A stretch of DNA of 64,000 nucleotides from Rhabditoides inermis (lineage: Eukaryota > Nematoda > Chromadorea > Rhabditida > Rhabditidae): positions 271,501 through 335,500 of the forward strand of contig CAWZYM010000039.1 of the NCBI GenBank assembly GCA_963966185.1, in the 5' to 3' direction. Positions 11,334 through 24,400 of this stretch are shown here, one piece after another. The notes beneath the pieces are model-generated. The model worked only from the letters and a program-made list of their open reading frames with translations, did no database searches and was not told the origin of the DNA. The position numbers and the translations under genes are program-made. Every line of letters begins with the position of its first letter. Within the stretch, counting starts at the first letter, position 1.

Positions 11334-14300
11334 CCCGTATCTGCAACATCACTCCATCACAACATATACACCTTTATGCAGCGTGCATACGTGCCCGTGT
11401 CGACGTTTCGAAAATCGCTTTGGCAATCGATGGAAGCAGTACGCAACAGACGTAGTCTAATGCTGACGCGGTCAGCAGACTCGACTCTCGTAATGTGGGC
11501 ACTCACGGCAAGACAGCGCAAGACAGTACAAAAGAAGCGCGCTACAGAATAGCCATCGGTGGGAACATACATACATATCAATGAGTGTTCGAAACTTACC
11601 AGTAAATGTGTCAGTAGAAATCCGTAGTAGAATATAGTAGTATCTGTGTGAGTGTGGGGTGAGTGGTGGGTTCGGCTCGAGTGTTCCCTCCGCTCTCTAT
11701 ACACGGATCGCCGGAGCGCCTGCAATTTGTAACACGTTAATAAGCCCGCTATCCCCTCGTCCCACACGCGAACCAAGTGCACCAAAACAATCAACAACAA
11801 CAAGCGTGAGAGGTGGAACGAGTTCGGGTATCGAAACGAGAAAAGGTCTGATGCCGCGGGAGCGCCGGTCAAAACAAGACAGAAAGGCGCGTGCGGGGCG
11901 CACGCACAAAACACGTCTGTTGACCAGGTATGGCAGAACGCAATGAGGTGAGTGGAGAGGACTGACAGGCCTACCAACCCACACACACCACACGCATACA
12001 CGCATGGGTACAGGGAGTGAATGGGCTAGTGAATGAAGGGGCGCTCGCTGGGAGGAGGCGCGAGTGGACACTGCGAGAGAAGAGAGGGGAGAGAGGGTCG
12101 CCGCCAGCCACAGACCCCGCCCCTCCCCCGACAACGACTGACCATCGATCGCGCGCCAACACCCCTGGCAGATCAGCGGCCGGTAGATCACCCGCCATCT
12201 GCCACAGTCGCCGCGGGACCGCCAAGGATTTAGAACACTCAATTCGCATGCATGATTGCGTGTGTGCGCGGGTGGGGAAGCGCTTTTTTGACTGGGGAAG
12301 TGGGAAAAAGCGTTCGGAGTGGACAGAGATGAAAACAGCGAGCGGTGAGAGAAGAGAAGAGAAACGTGAATTGCACATAGCGCAAAGTTCTTTGCCCCGC
12401 CACTCTTACCGCATCGTTTTTCATAGACGCGACAACAAGAGAGCATGGGATAAGGGCGGCGGGTTATCTCTGTGTTTGTTTGTTTACTTGTTTACGCGGA
12501 TAGTTTGGTTTGCGGGATGGATTAGGGTCCGATTTCACAGGCCGGCCGTGGTCACCTACCAAAGACACCGCTCTGACACGTTACGCAAAAAGCGAGGAGA
12601 GGAGGCTCGCAGATGTGTGTCGACACGGCGAGTAAACAGGGGCTGCCACGCAGAGTGGAAGCCGCGCAAAACACTGCGTAGCTGCCCCTCGCACAAAGCT
12701 AACGCTACTCGCGGCACCATCAACTGGTATTGAAGATAGAGAGAAGGGGAGAGACGTGGACAATACGCCCGGCACACACACAATAGCACGCGACCAGTCC
12801 ACACATGCACGCTCGCCGTCGGAATAATATATAACCGTGTTTGTTTTGCACTACTCCCGATATGTAACAAGGGATATGCACGAGAGGGGGAGAGAGGCAG
12901 AGCTGTGGATGGTCATTTTCTCGAGGGTCATGCATTGTGTGCGTGCCATGCTCATTGTCTCCTCCTCCCTCACATCTCTCTCTCTCTCCCTTCCTCCCTC
13001 TCTCTCTCCCTCTCTCTCTCTCTTTCCCCTCTCTCTCGTTCTCTCTCGGAGGGTGGAATATGGAAATTGCCGACAGCAGCTGTAGGGGATCATTCATTAT
13101 CGGGGAGAGGAGGGTGCGCCCCCGCAGCGACGGCCGCCATCCCACCTCATCAACCACAATCCCATTCGAATTACGCCAAACGGAGAGTGGGGCACCTACG
13201 CACAGCCTTCCCCCGGGGGCACCTACGCAGCCATGTTTCCGGGGTGGTGGGTGCGTGGTCGTAAACGCGTGCGGTGCCAGGCGGGTGGTGGTGAAACCAG
13301 TATATGGGGGAATTGGCGGGAAGCGAGGGGCGGCAGTGAGAGAGAGCCTCTTTGTCACCTGGCCATGCAAATAGAGCGACGGGTCAGAGGGGCCGAAGCA
13401 AGAAAGAGAAACGCGCGACTGGCGGGGCAGTTCTCCTATGACCAAAACAATTACTACCTTATCACCTCACGGGGGATTCGAACAATTGGGCGAAAACAGA
13501 GGAGCAGTGATAACAGGTAGACAGGCCGTTCCGATACCGTACGAGATAATTGGTGCGGTTGACGCGGCCCCGTTTGTCACTCACTCACAACTCCATTTTG
13601 CAAATTGCTATGGCGGGGCGATGTCTGCGCGCTCTCATGCCGGTCATTCACCTCGCTCCCCCTCTCCCTCCCTCACCTCACTCCAACCAGCCAACCGTCT
13701 CATAACCTTCACTACACACTCACTCATGAATCGCATTTCGGGTTGCGATTTCCACTCAGCTGCGCGGGCTAACGAGCCCACATACCCGGAACAACATACA
13801 GTAGCCAACAAGGGGCAACACACCTCTCAACCATCTCTCCTCGCTCCCTCCTAATTAGCATGCCACAGGCTCTTTCAGCGTCTTTGAGTGTGCCGGCGCT
13901 CCTTTGTCTTGACCACATCAAACCGTGCCGATAGAGGGGATATGACTCAATATCCGTGCATGCGAGAGGGTCATAACGGGAGTCGGTCTTTCATGCCACC
14001 TCTCCCCACACATCTTATGACATGCGCCCCTCATAAACATGCAACCAGTGCCCGACCTTCACCCAACACACACATATGCTAATTAACATGGGTCGAGATT
14101 GCGGTAGGTGATAGTTGAAGTTGGACTATTAAACATGTACTTATGAGATTGGCTTGCCGAATAGCTCGCTACCGTAAATCAAGGCTGCCGTGTCGAGAAA
14201 GGGTGGGAGTGTGTGTGTGAGAGAGAGAGAGAGAGACGAAGGGTGAGGTGAGGGAGTGTGCCTGGAGGTGGCACGAGGGGCGCTTCTCGCACCGGTTCCC

Positions 14301-14386
14301 TGTGGCGAGACTCACTTGCAACATGCCACTGGTTACCACAAACCGGAACTTTCCATCAACAATGTTGCAACTCGCAGTGGAACTAG

Positions 14387-14434
<48 letters not shown>

Positions 14435-14644
14435 GGCGGAACGAAATAGCCACGAGGGCTTGTGGACAGCAGGTGTCACGTCTCTCTTCTAGACTAGGTT
14501 TGGGCGCCAAAGAGTGGTGGTTGTCTCGGGGCGATACCATCTCCCACTCGCCATGCGTGATTGCGCGATCGACATGTGTTACCATGTCCATCTACACTCA
14601 TCCCCTAATACCCTCACAGCCCAATCACCGGAAGAAAGACACTA

Positions 14645-14680
<36 letters not shown>

Positions 14681-16453
14681 GGATCGAGATAAGATCACCA
14701 CTGACTCACACCAATATGTATGACTCCGACGCGGGGCGTGGAAGAGCTTGCGAAAGGGGTTGTGAAATACGGAATATGAGGGGTTCGCGAATTTCGTAAC
14801 TGATCAAAGAGGGGGTGTGACGCGCAAGGCTCGTGGCAGCGTGGGCCAGGCGCATCCGAGATCCAATCGTCGGATCGAGTTTTGGTGCGGTGCGTTCTTC
14901 CCCACCCTTCCTACACAACAGCCGATCGGCAGCTAGCACCGCACAATAACGATACGCTGCGTAATCGGATGGTTGCGTAACGCATGTTCGAAGCCATGTC
15001 ACTTCGGACGGCCATCAACCACCGAACATTGTGCCATCCGTCATCCCCCTCTCTATCTGGTCACCCTAATCAATGCTTCCCGCGGGGCGAGCTTTTAATT
15101 GTTATGCCTATCCGCCGATATTATGCGGCTCTCTCTCTCTCCCCCCTTTTGCTACGCCTATTTATCTATTCCATTTATTGTCACAGGAGAGCACCCCCCC
15201 CCCCCCAGACCAAACAACACCAACACACCCCATTCAAAAGGCTGGAGAGCATAATAATCTACTTGCGTCAGACAACACACACCTGCGCACACTAGAAAAC
15301 AGTAAATCACACACCGGTGGGATTACTGTATACAGTAAGAAAGTTGGGGATTACGGTGTGTGAATGGAAGAAAGAAGGAGGTCGGCGGGAGGATTAGAAG
15401 AGGGTGCGATGCGAGGGTGGCGCCATTGGCCGAGAGGGGACAATGGAGGGAGACCCGCGGACATACCTCAACACACCACACTCGCTCTCGCACTTCATTC
15501 GCACACGTGTCACATTGCCACAAGGCACTGTCGCTTTCACAAGTCTGCAAAACACCTGCAATATGCCCCAGGATCTACGATATCTCACAAGATCGCAACT
15601 CTCGGTGATATGGCCGGGGGATAATATTGAAAAGAAAGAAGTGATAGATTCCAATTCCGAAGTGCCGTGAGAAAAAACGAGCGATGTGTGATCGGCTAAA
15701 ACTTGAGATATTCTAGCTCGGATGTCACAAAAGATAGAGAGACTGGACACCTATGTGGGATCGAGAGGACATAGCGAGATTGCATACAACATACCCACTT
15801 GGAAGACGCGACGAGGAATCAATGGAGAAGAAATCTATAGTATGATGTTCCAACCAAAGAGATCAAGACCGCCGTGTTCCGAACGTCTGGGCGGTGTGGT
15901 CATAAAATGGAGTGAGTACTGGTAGATCTGTGTGAAACTTGCTCTCCTCGCTCTTTTCATTTCGCCTACGCGCTTTTTTTCTGCGTTGCTGGCGAGGCCA
16001 GTTCGCAATTTATGTCTCTTACGTCCCTGCCTCTGCCACTCTACCACCATAAACGACAATCTACTCGTTTCACCTCGGCTCTCACTCAAATTACCAATAT
16101 ACGTTTTCGAATCTCTCAAGTAGACCAGACCATGGACAGATGTTCTTCGGGCGCGTGTCTGCGACCTCCTCGATCACACTGTCTCTCGCCACTTTCTCGC
16201 AGGGATTGCACAGGTGGCAGGTCGTATATGGATTAGTAGGGATCAAGAAGGGAGCGAGAGAGAGAGAGAGAGAGAGAAACGTAAAGGGATAAAGAAAGTG
16301 AGTCAAAACGCAATCGCAAAAAAAGATTAGTGGGGACGAAGCGAAAATTCAAGAATATCAGACTATCAGACGCGGCTTTCGCACTTCGTCTCCAAGTTTT
16401 GAAATGCGTCCACTCTCGATAGACGCAACACACACGCTATCCCAGTATTCCTG

Positions 16454-16493
<40 letters not shown>

Positions 16494-17760
16494 TCTCTCT
16501 CTGCAGGGTGGAAGTGCTAGTGGTTGGGATCACGCAATGCCTGTGTCCGCACGCGACACCCGGTCTCTCTCTCCCCATCCCCATCTACCGCTCTCTCGAG
16601 ATCCACTCCCGATTAGCCGCGTGTACTTTGAAGACCGTCCATCCAGCCGTCTTGGGGCGAGCCGCTTTTTGAACGTGCGCCTGTCTTTGTCTCTTGTCTG
16701 ATCCGAGCACCCTCCGTCGCTTCGGATAAGCACCCTCGAATCACTCACGCGAGAAATGATTGGCTGCCGCGGGCACATCAAAATAGACCTGCTTGCGCCA
16801 GTCCCGAGAGGTCCGCTTATGACAGCAGGAGGTCCTCAAACCCTGTCTGCACGCTCACCGATCACACCCACTCTAGACACTCTCTAACCGTCCAATTATT
16901 CTCGCAATAAAAAGCGACACGCCAGCTGTTGCAAGGCGCAGATGTGAGAACATCTAACATTCAACAAGGGAACAGAAAAGACCAGCAACATCCTCTCAGT
17001 TCAAATAACAACTTGTAAACAACTTTCTTCGTTCCGAACAGACACCTGGAATACAACATCACAAATATTACGGAAGAACTTCGAGATTGATTGCATGGAA
17101 TGTGCTCTGTTGGAATTGGAATCCACTCGAACTAACTGTACCTTCTCCATCATCTTCCATTCATGTCCAGAAAGAACTCTCCCACGCGTGGGTGTAACAA
17201 ACACAACGCAAATATGCTAATCGCCCCAGCCACGGAAAGCGATCGGTATACACAAATGTTTGCCCCGTGATTTACATAGCTATTTACACAGGGTCAAGCT
17301 CGCACCTATCCCTCCTTGTATAAACAGCTGATCGCCGCATGACGTCATCCATTCGAGCACAATGACTGACACCTCTAAAGCACCCTTGTCACACACGCAA
17401 GTAAGAACGGGGTGATTACGGTAGGGAAAGGTGGAAATGTATGCGTGTACAGTAATTACCTACCGGGACAAATTCGGGTGACGTGATAATACCAGGTAGG
17501 GAAGAATGAGAGAGAGAGAAAGAGAGAGAGAGAGACCGCCCGGTGCGTACAGTGGGCGGCCTCGACAAAATGTCGAACAATTAGCCCGTCAGATCGTCAA
17601 GTGTGGCAAAAAGTGTGCGTAGCCTCGTTCGAACCGGCTGCCCGCATTTCGAAAAGGGTTTACAAGCGGCTGAAATGCTTCGGCCCACCAAATCGGGCAC
17701 GCTTTGGAGATTGCACGAACGCACGATGTTGGGTGTTCTGTGGATGGTGTCAAGACAAAC
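11334..17760. other. long gene-poor, microsatellite-rich region upstream of mex-3
   Basis: I could not support a protein gene in this 6.4 kb. It holds dinucleotide (CT)n/(GA)n tracts at about 12,976-13,040, 14,391-14,432, 14,648-14,678 and 16,455-16,502, short homopolymers and many frame shadows. Because mex-3 has a spliced 5' UTR, part of this region may be its untranslated exons, large introns or regulatory DNA. The open frames of up to 238 codons (for example 12,017-12,733) are not flanked by recognisable splice signals and show no conserved motifs. Confidence 0.45.
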
Positions 17761-17769
17761 TAAATCATT

Positions 17770-18117
17770 TTCAGAATATTTATTTATCTCGAATCAAGTA
17801 GCACACAATATCGATTACGTAAATTACGGTAAGATAGGTAAAATACAGTAATACAATGCCTACTGCGAGTTCCAACAACACGGATTTCGGTAGGGCCGTG
17901 GATGCGTACGTGTTGTTGGTTATGCTTGTCATCCCCTGCTTGCGGCTTCTGGGAAAGTTTCGATCTCGGCGGCGGAAGATCCGGGCTTTAACGATCGATC
18001 GCGAAGAGACGTCTCCAAGAGTGTCATCGTCTTCGAGGATTCCTCTCCAGTCTCAATGCCGTAGATGTAGAGAGTAGCAAAATCGAATACCAGTCCGGCT
18101 AGTGTCCTCCGCCGCAC
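17770..18117 (-). mobile_element. possible short RTE-like 3' fragment
   Basis: On the minus strand this segment ends in a sequence resembling the 3' end of the RTE copy at 2.3 kb (TTCTGA, A-rich, then ATGATTT). A 62-codon frame upstream has no motif I can assign. The resemblance is short, so it could be chance. Confidence 0.25.
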
Positions 18118-18589
18118 AGCATTGTTCAGGGGTCGGGGGAATAACAGGGGAAGGCACGCGACCGCGCGCCGGCAGAGAAATGAGAGGAATGAAAAACATT
18201 TTATGCAAGTACTTTTCCGACATAATAGATTCGACTACTACGCACCAACCGTGAAGGAGACAAGAGAGAACAGATAGAATGTGAACGAAACTACTGTACC
18301 AGAGGAGAAGGCGCGATACAAGACCATCTACGGAGGCCCCATCAACGCCAAGCTAGAAGGCACAATTGGGGTTCATCTAATTTTTCGAAAACGTCTGTCT
18401 CTTTATTTATACGAAGTCTTTTCGCAAGATTCTTCTCAAAGTCGACTACTAGCGCGAAGAGATGCGTGCAACTACGTGCAAGCAAAAAAAAAACAAATCA
18501 AAGGAAAACGCGGGGCCTAGATATCGTCTACCATGGTAATGCAAAGAAAATATTTTTGATCAAAAATCGTCATCCACCCCTAATCTCGA

Positions 18590-18700
18590 CATCTCGACCA
18601 ACAAATTGAATTCTCCCGGCGTTAGCTTTTCAAGATCTTGGCCCTACTGTTACTATGCATACATTTTTCATGATTGACATCTGCAGATATAATGACGTAT
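18590..18700 (+). repeat. dispersed repeat related to the element at 45.8-46.2 kb
   Basis: The block shares CCCGGCGTTAGC, a CATCTTRG-like segment, CTACTGT, an ATGC-rich stretch and AGATATAA, in the same order, with about 46,063-46,155 in an SLC17 intron. The shared order suggests the 3' UTR of one non-LTR retroelement family. Confidence 0.45.
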
Positions 18701-18744
18701 TATTATTTCTTCTCAGCACGCATCGCGCGGTCGGGTTGAAATAA

Positions 18745-21175
18745 TCCTCCGCCAGTACCCTTGAGCAAGGCGTGTGAAGAAAGGAGGCTCCGGCCATCTG
18801 CTCCTCAACCGCTCCCGCTACGATTTCTACTACGTGCCATCGACCTACTGGGGAGTGGGCTTCCTGGTGTCCCCACGCCTGGTTCGTCAGTCAGTTCGTG
18901 GCCGTGTCAGAGCGCATCTGCTACATCGACATTGACCTGGACAAGTACACCCTGCGCGTCATCTCCGCGTACCTGCCACACTCTGGCTACACGGACAAGG
19001 AGTACGAGGACACCCTGGAGACTATACGTGAGTGCTATGCCCCTTCTCGGAGGAGCGCTGGCCGGCATCCCCGCCGTATCCGTACAGTACTCCTAGGCGA
19101 CTTCAATGCCAAGCTGGGGCAGCGCTGCCATCCTGATGAGCGGTGCTGCGGCCAGTTTGGCTATGGATCGCGCAATGCCCGTGGAGACACACTCGCGGAA
19201 TGGATGGAGTCGGAAGGCTGGCGCGCTGCCGGCACCTTCTTCAAGGCGCGGATGGTCCGTCGGTGGACGTATGTCTCACCACTCGGCGACCACTCCAAGC
19301 TCGACTACATTCTTCTGCAATCTCTTCGCGGTGTTGTGAAGTGCAGTGTGGAACCCCAGTTCAACTTCACATCCGACCACTCTCTCGTGCGGATGACCCT
19401 GCGAACGGCACTACCACCGCACCGCCCCATCGCAAGCAGGCAATGAGCCGAAAGACCGACTGGGCAATGTTGCATTGTACCGCCACGGTCTAGAAGCACA
19501 TTTGCATACCCGCTCGCCCCCAACTCTGCCGACTGTGACTGCTGCCTACGTGGATATCTGCGAGCAGTTACGAGACGCGGAGAAGGTGGCCACAACCGAG
19601 GAGCCACCACCACGACGACTCTCGCAGGCTACCCTCGACATGTTCAAGCAGCGACGGCGTCTGCTCAATCTGGGCACGCCTACTGCGCATGCTGAAATCA
19701 CCCGGCTGAATCAACAACTGCGCCGGAGCATCAAGGAGGATCTCGCCGCGCACCACCTGCGGCTATATAAGACAAGTTATTGGCCGACTGAAGACTGCGG
19801 ACGGTTCGTCATCTACGGCGGATTCCCGGGAGGTTGAGAACATCATCACTGACTTCTACAACAACCTCTACTCTACTGTTCGTGCCATCGCCCCTGTCGT
19901 CTCTGTCAACTCGCTACCCGATCCGTTTACACTGGAGCAAGTGAGGAGCGTCCTGATCGCCATGAAAAGGAATGTCTCTTCCGGCCCCGATTACGTGTCC
20001 ACGGAGATGCTACTTCACTCACCGGCCGCGCTACTCGAGATGATCGTCTCGTTGTTCATCCGCTGTTTGGAGGGAGGAGAAGTGGCGGAGGGAATGGCCG
20101 ACTCGATCATCTCTCTTCTCTTCAAGAAAGCCGGGGGCGCGGCTCAGTGGATAGAGCGTCCGTCTCTCAATCTCACGGTCGCTGCTTCGATCCCCTTCGG
20201 AGTCAACCATTCTTGTTAAATTCATCCAGCCCCTGTGGTGTGGCAATCCACTCTTATGGTAGCCAGAAGGCGTCACAGCACCATCTGCAGACTCAAGAAC
20301 GAAATTTAAGACGTCCGACGCCACCCAACCCAACTACCTCTGCTGACGTCGTAATCCAAGAACCCCATCTTGTTCTCGACTAGAAGGACCCCGGATTCTA
20401 CCGGCTAAACAAAAAAAAGGGCGACAGTCAGGACATCGGCAACTACCGACCCGTGGCTGTCTCTTCTACGATCCTGAAGCTGCTCGTCAAGTGCATACTC
20501 GCACAAACACAGAAGACCCTGGAAGACCATCAACCACCGGAGCAAGCGGGATTCCGCAAAGGATACGCGTGTGCTGATCAAATCCTTGCCTGCCGAGAGA
20601 TGATCTACCGTGCGCATCGCTACAACCTTCAACCCTACATAATCTTCGTCGACTACAAGAAGGCGTATGACAGTGACATCTCTGGCAGAAGACGACATGG
20701 TTGCGAGCTACATACGGCTGATGCAGGCCATCTATTCTACTTGAAAGACGCGAGTGGCACTACGACATTCGAAGGCTGACATCTCTATCGGAAAAGGAGC
20801 TCGGCAAGGCTGTCCCCTCTCGCCCTACATCTTCAACAGCGTTCTTGCGAAGGTGTACAAGGGCTTGGACTTCAAGTACAGCGGCGCGGGCTTCGACATC
20901 GACGGAAAACAGCTGACACACCTCGCCTATGCAGATGACGTGGCTGTCTTCGCGAAATCTGCACCAGAGGCAAAAAGGATGCTCAAGGACATTGCCGAGG
21001 AGAGCAAGAAGTACGGACTGGAGGTGAACAGGAAGAAGACGATGAGGATGAGATGACGAATGCACACAAGACGGAGATCACCCTCGACGGAACGAGGATG
21101 GACTACGTGGACGAGTTCAACTACCTCGGGAGGTTGCTGAGCTGTCAGAAGAACGACGTGGATGATTTGATTTGA
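18745..21175 (+). pseudogene. decayed RTE-type non-LTR retrotransposon
   Basis: The plus-strand copy keeps much of an endonuclease domain (SRYDFYYVPSTYWG, then LLGDFNAKLG, LDYILL and TSDHSLVRM). Reverse transcriptase pieces follow in several frames (NYRPVAVSSTILKLLVKCIL, QAGFRKGYA, FVDYKKAYDS, GARQGCPLSPYIFN, AYADDVAVFAKS). Stops and frameshifts break the frame, for example after position 19,443 and around 19,830, 20,690 and 20,780, and a SINE interrupts it at about 20,131-20,418. The element jumps from the FNYLGRLLS region straight into a TGATTTGATTTG tail near 21,165, so the C-terminal part is missing. It is clearly older than the copy at 2.3-4.4 kb and probably a different subfamily. Confidence 0.85.
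20131..20418 (+). mobile_element. tRNA-derived SINE nested in the RTE copy
   Basis: The insertion separates the reverse transcriptase segments LLFKK and GDSQDIGNYRP. Its head looks like a tRNA gene: a box-A-like GGCTCAGTGGATAGAGCG starting at about 20,141, and a box-B-like GCTTCGATCCC at about 20,184-20,194. An unrelated body of about 200 bp and a terminal A8 run follow. The flanks AAGAAAG and the A-rich AAAAAAAAG may be an imperfect target duplication. RNA polymerase III promoter, body and A-tail are the usual SINE layout; I do not recognise the family. Confidence 0.7.
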
Positions 21176-21476
21176 ATGCCGTAGGAAGTGGACGATTCCC
21201 TGAGAACTGACCCCCGACGTCGACGTTGTTGCCCCCATCCATGCCACGTGAGAGAAGAAAAAGAAGAGTGGAAGATAAACTTCGTTCAGCCGTACGTGGC
21301 AAGACATGCGCTGTCAACAATAGTAGTGGCCATACTCCAACAACAATCCTTCATCCAAACTATCATTCAAAAAGTAACAAAAAACTTCACATAAACACTG
21401 TAACAATTTGATAACATCAAAACAGAGAACAACTAGAACAGTAAACAACAACTCTCGGTAATAACGCGTTCAGCGT

Positions 21477-24400
21477 TCACTTGACAGCGGGAGGGTTGGG
21501 GCGGAGGCAGTTGGAGATGAATAGAGGGGCGAGGTGTGCGAGAGGGGGCAGGGCGTGAGCGGGCGCGTCGAGCAGTCGCAGGGCAGAGCCCGCTCCGGCA
21601 GCGCGTTGCGACGGGTGCAGCTGGAAGGCAACACTCTCTCCTGTCCTTCTTCCCTCTTCCACCCACCTCCTCGGCAGTGACGGCTGCGTCGGCGGACGTC
21701 GCCGCGTCCACCTTTCCACTGAGCAGCTGTGCGAACGGAGTGCGGTGCATGCGAACAGCGGGGGCGGCCGGCTTCGACACACGAGCAGCCAGAACAGACA
21801 TGCCCTACAACCACCATTCCATCATTGACAATCCACAACAGTCGTACCTCGTCCGTCTTGATGGCGAGCACAGTGTTTCCATCGGCGCGACGGCAGAAGG
21901 CAGCCGCGTGCTGCACCGGAGACGACAGACGCCACGAGCCGAGCACGGCTCCAGTGATGGGGTCGAACCGGATGACTGAGATAGATGGGATGATTGGCAT
22001 GGTGTCTAGGTGGCAGAGGACGTACCGTCGTTGTGTCCGGCCTCCCAGGCGACTGCGCCGTCGTCTCCCACTGCCACCTCGAGAGCCTGTTCCACCTCCC
22101 ACAGCACCGACAGCGAACGAGTGCACAGACACAACACCTACAACAACAACAACATATAACTTACTTAATTAATGGTAATGCATGTATCCTATTTTGTTAG
22201 TAGCCTCTCATCCCATCGTACCTTGTCAGTGGCGGCGACAATGAGCTGCTCTCCCTTGTACCACTGCACAGACCGCACTTCGCCCGCCACAGACAACACC
22301 TCCACTGTCTTCATCTGAAACAGCCAGCTATCGACAACGAGCACAGCCAACAGCACGAGACTGACCGTGAGTGTGTCCCACAGCACCACCAGGTCCGAGT
22401 TGGCGGCGCGGTGCACAGAAGCGAACAGACCGCCGCCAGTCACACACGACACAGTGCGCACAGGCAGGTCCTGCAATCGGAATGCGATCAAGAAACGCAA
22501 GAGAGCCATCTAGGGTACTCACCTGGAAGGTGACCTGCTTTGCGTGGGCGCGCCTCCACCGAGTCGCGTCCTGAGCCTTCTCCCACACAACGATACGGCC
22601 CTCATTCTCCGAATCCGCAGTAATCACAATCTACAACACAGGGATTGGCGACAAGTGTGGCGCTCGGTGGATGGTGTTACCTTGGCCTCGTGGTTGGCGG
22701 GCTTGGGGCAGACTGCGACGTGGCGCACGCTGGCAGCCAGTTCGAACGAGTCGTCCAGCTCCAGGCGACCCACGCCCTCCCCGCGACGCCACATACGCAG
22801 ACGACACTACAACACACATTACTACTATGAAGCCAATGTCATAAGTCATCCAAATAACTAAACGCAAATGCTCACCACATTCTCCTCGTAGTTGATCCTG
22901 TGCTCGAGGGAGGCGGCGTACTCGACAGAGATACCGGCGGCCGTCACCTCGTTGTACGAAGGCTGGAGAATCTCTCCGCCCGACAGCGACACACCGCCAG
23001 TGCGCTCCAGAGAAATGTCCGCCTGCAACACGTTGCAGGGCATGTCATGCGTGAGGGACATGCTGTCGACTCCCCCTGCCTCCCCCTGCCTACCTCGTGC
23101 TTGGTGGTGGCGTCTGCGGCCACGTCGACCCACTGCAGCTGCCCCGCCTTCCCGTTCCCGACCACGAACTCCGGGTGCGCAGGGTCGCACGCAAACACCT
23201 ACACCATATTCACAATAGCATCAGAACTTCACAACACAGTCATTAAAGAAACATGATGGCCTACCGTGGTTTGGACGTTTTTCCTGCCCACCACTCCATC
23301 ACACGTCGCAGATACCGCCATCGTCGCCGGAACGACAATGTGCAGGGAGTTGTCGGCTGGAAAGACACGCATCACCCATCAGCACACACGTGAGTGAGTG
23401 ACTGACCAAGGAGTACGGCAAGGAGACTCGAGTCGGTGCTGGGCTGAAGTCGGTGGATGGGGGCTGCCATGCGGGGCAGGAACGAGGGCCGCGCACACTC
23501 GGCAGCCGACACTCCGAACTTGCCCAGCACACACTCCTGGCCTCCCGAGAACAGGCCTCCGATCGAGGTGAGAGCCAGCGCCGGCGCGATCTGATGCCAG
23601 TGCACAGAGATGGACGGCTGCGCCAGACCGCGCTTCGACACATCGTTCCTACAAATTCATGCTGGGGTATTGTTTATCAGTCTGATTCCGACATGCAATA
23701 TTAGAAAGTTGAGTGGTATGGTAGAATAAACTTATAACAATAACTTTTTTCCAACACACTGGCACTATATGGCACTGACCACACGTATACTCTTCCGAGG
23801 GAGGAGGCGAATGCGAGCGAGTCCCCGCAGGCGGTCACCCCGCCAGCCTGCACCGCCTTGTACGCAGCAGCGGCAGACCAGCCACTCACACTCTTCGGCA
23901 ACTCAACACACAACATACACCACTATACATCATACAACAACACATTCTCATTACGGATAATGAATAAATGCACGCAAGGGAGGAGCGCGTACCGTGAACG
24001 TGTCTTTCTTCCACTGCTCTGCCGAGTTGTCGCCGAGGAAGCGAATCTTCACAGACTGATACATCGACCACGCAACGAACGACGGCTGCAACAAATCAAT
24101 CAAATAAACTATGCAAAATTATCATTTCAGATCATAATCATATAATTGTGGTATTGTGGCAATAATTTGATGGGGGACTCACGGTGACGGCGAGCATGTC
24201 GTTCCTCCTGTTTCTGGGGAGGAGAGTGATCTTCTCCAGCTGAAGCTCCGCCCCCACACGCACCAACTCGTCCTGCGTCCCACTCTCCTCCAGCACCAGG
24301 AACAGCTGCGACGGAGACGACGCAGACACCGCGCGCTACACAACACACATCAGACAGCAACAGAGACAGACTAATAGCAGTAAGTACCACCCACCTTGAC

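Noticed and set aside
12017..12733. 238-codon plus-strand frame upstream of mex-3
   Set aside because: Composition is GC-rich and Arg-rich with no domain, and overlapping frames of similar length exist on the other strand. I treat it as chance.
17605..17640. GTTCGAACC, a possible RNA polymerase III box B
   Set aside because: No convincing box A at the right distance and no foldable tRNA; left unannotated.
22137..22165. CAACAACAACAA-type short repeats and other spaced repeats considered as CRISPR-like
   Set aside because: The window is eukaryotic and these are simple microsatellites without unique spacers.
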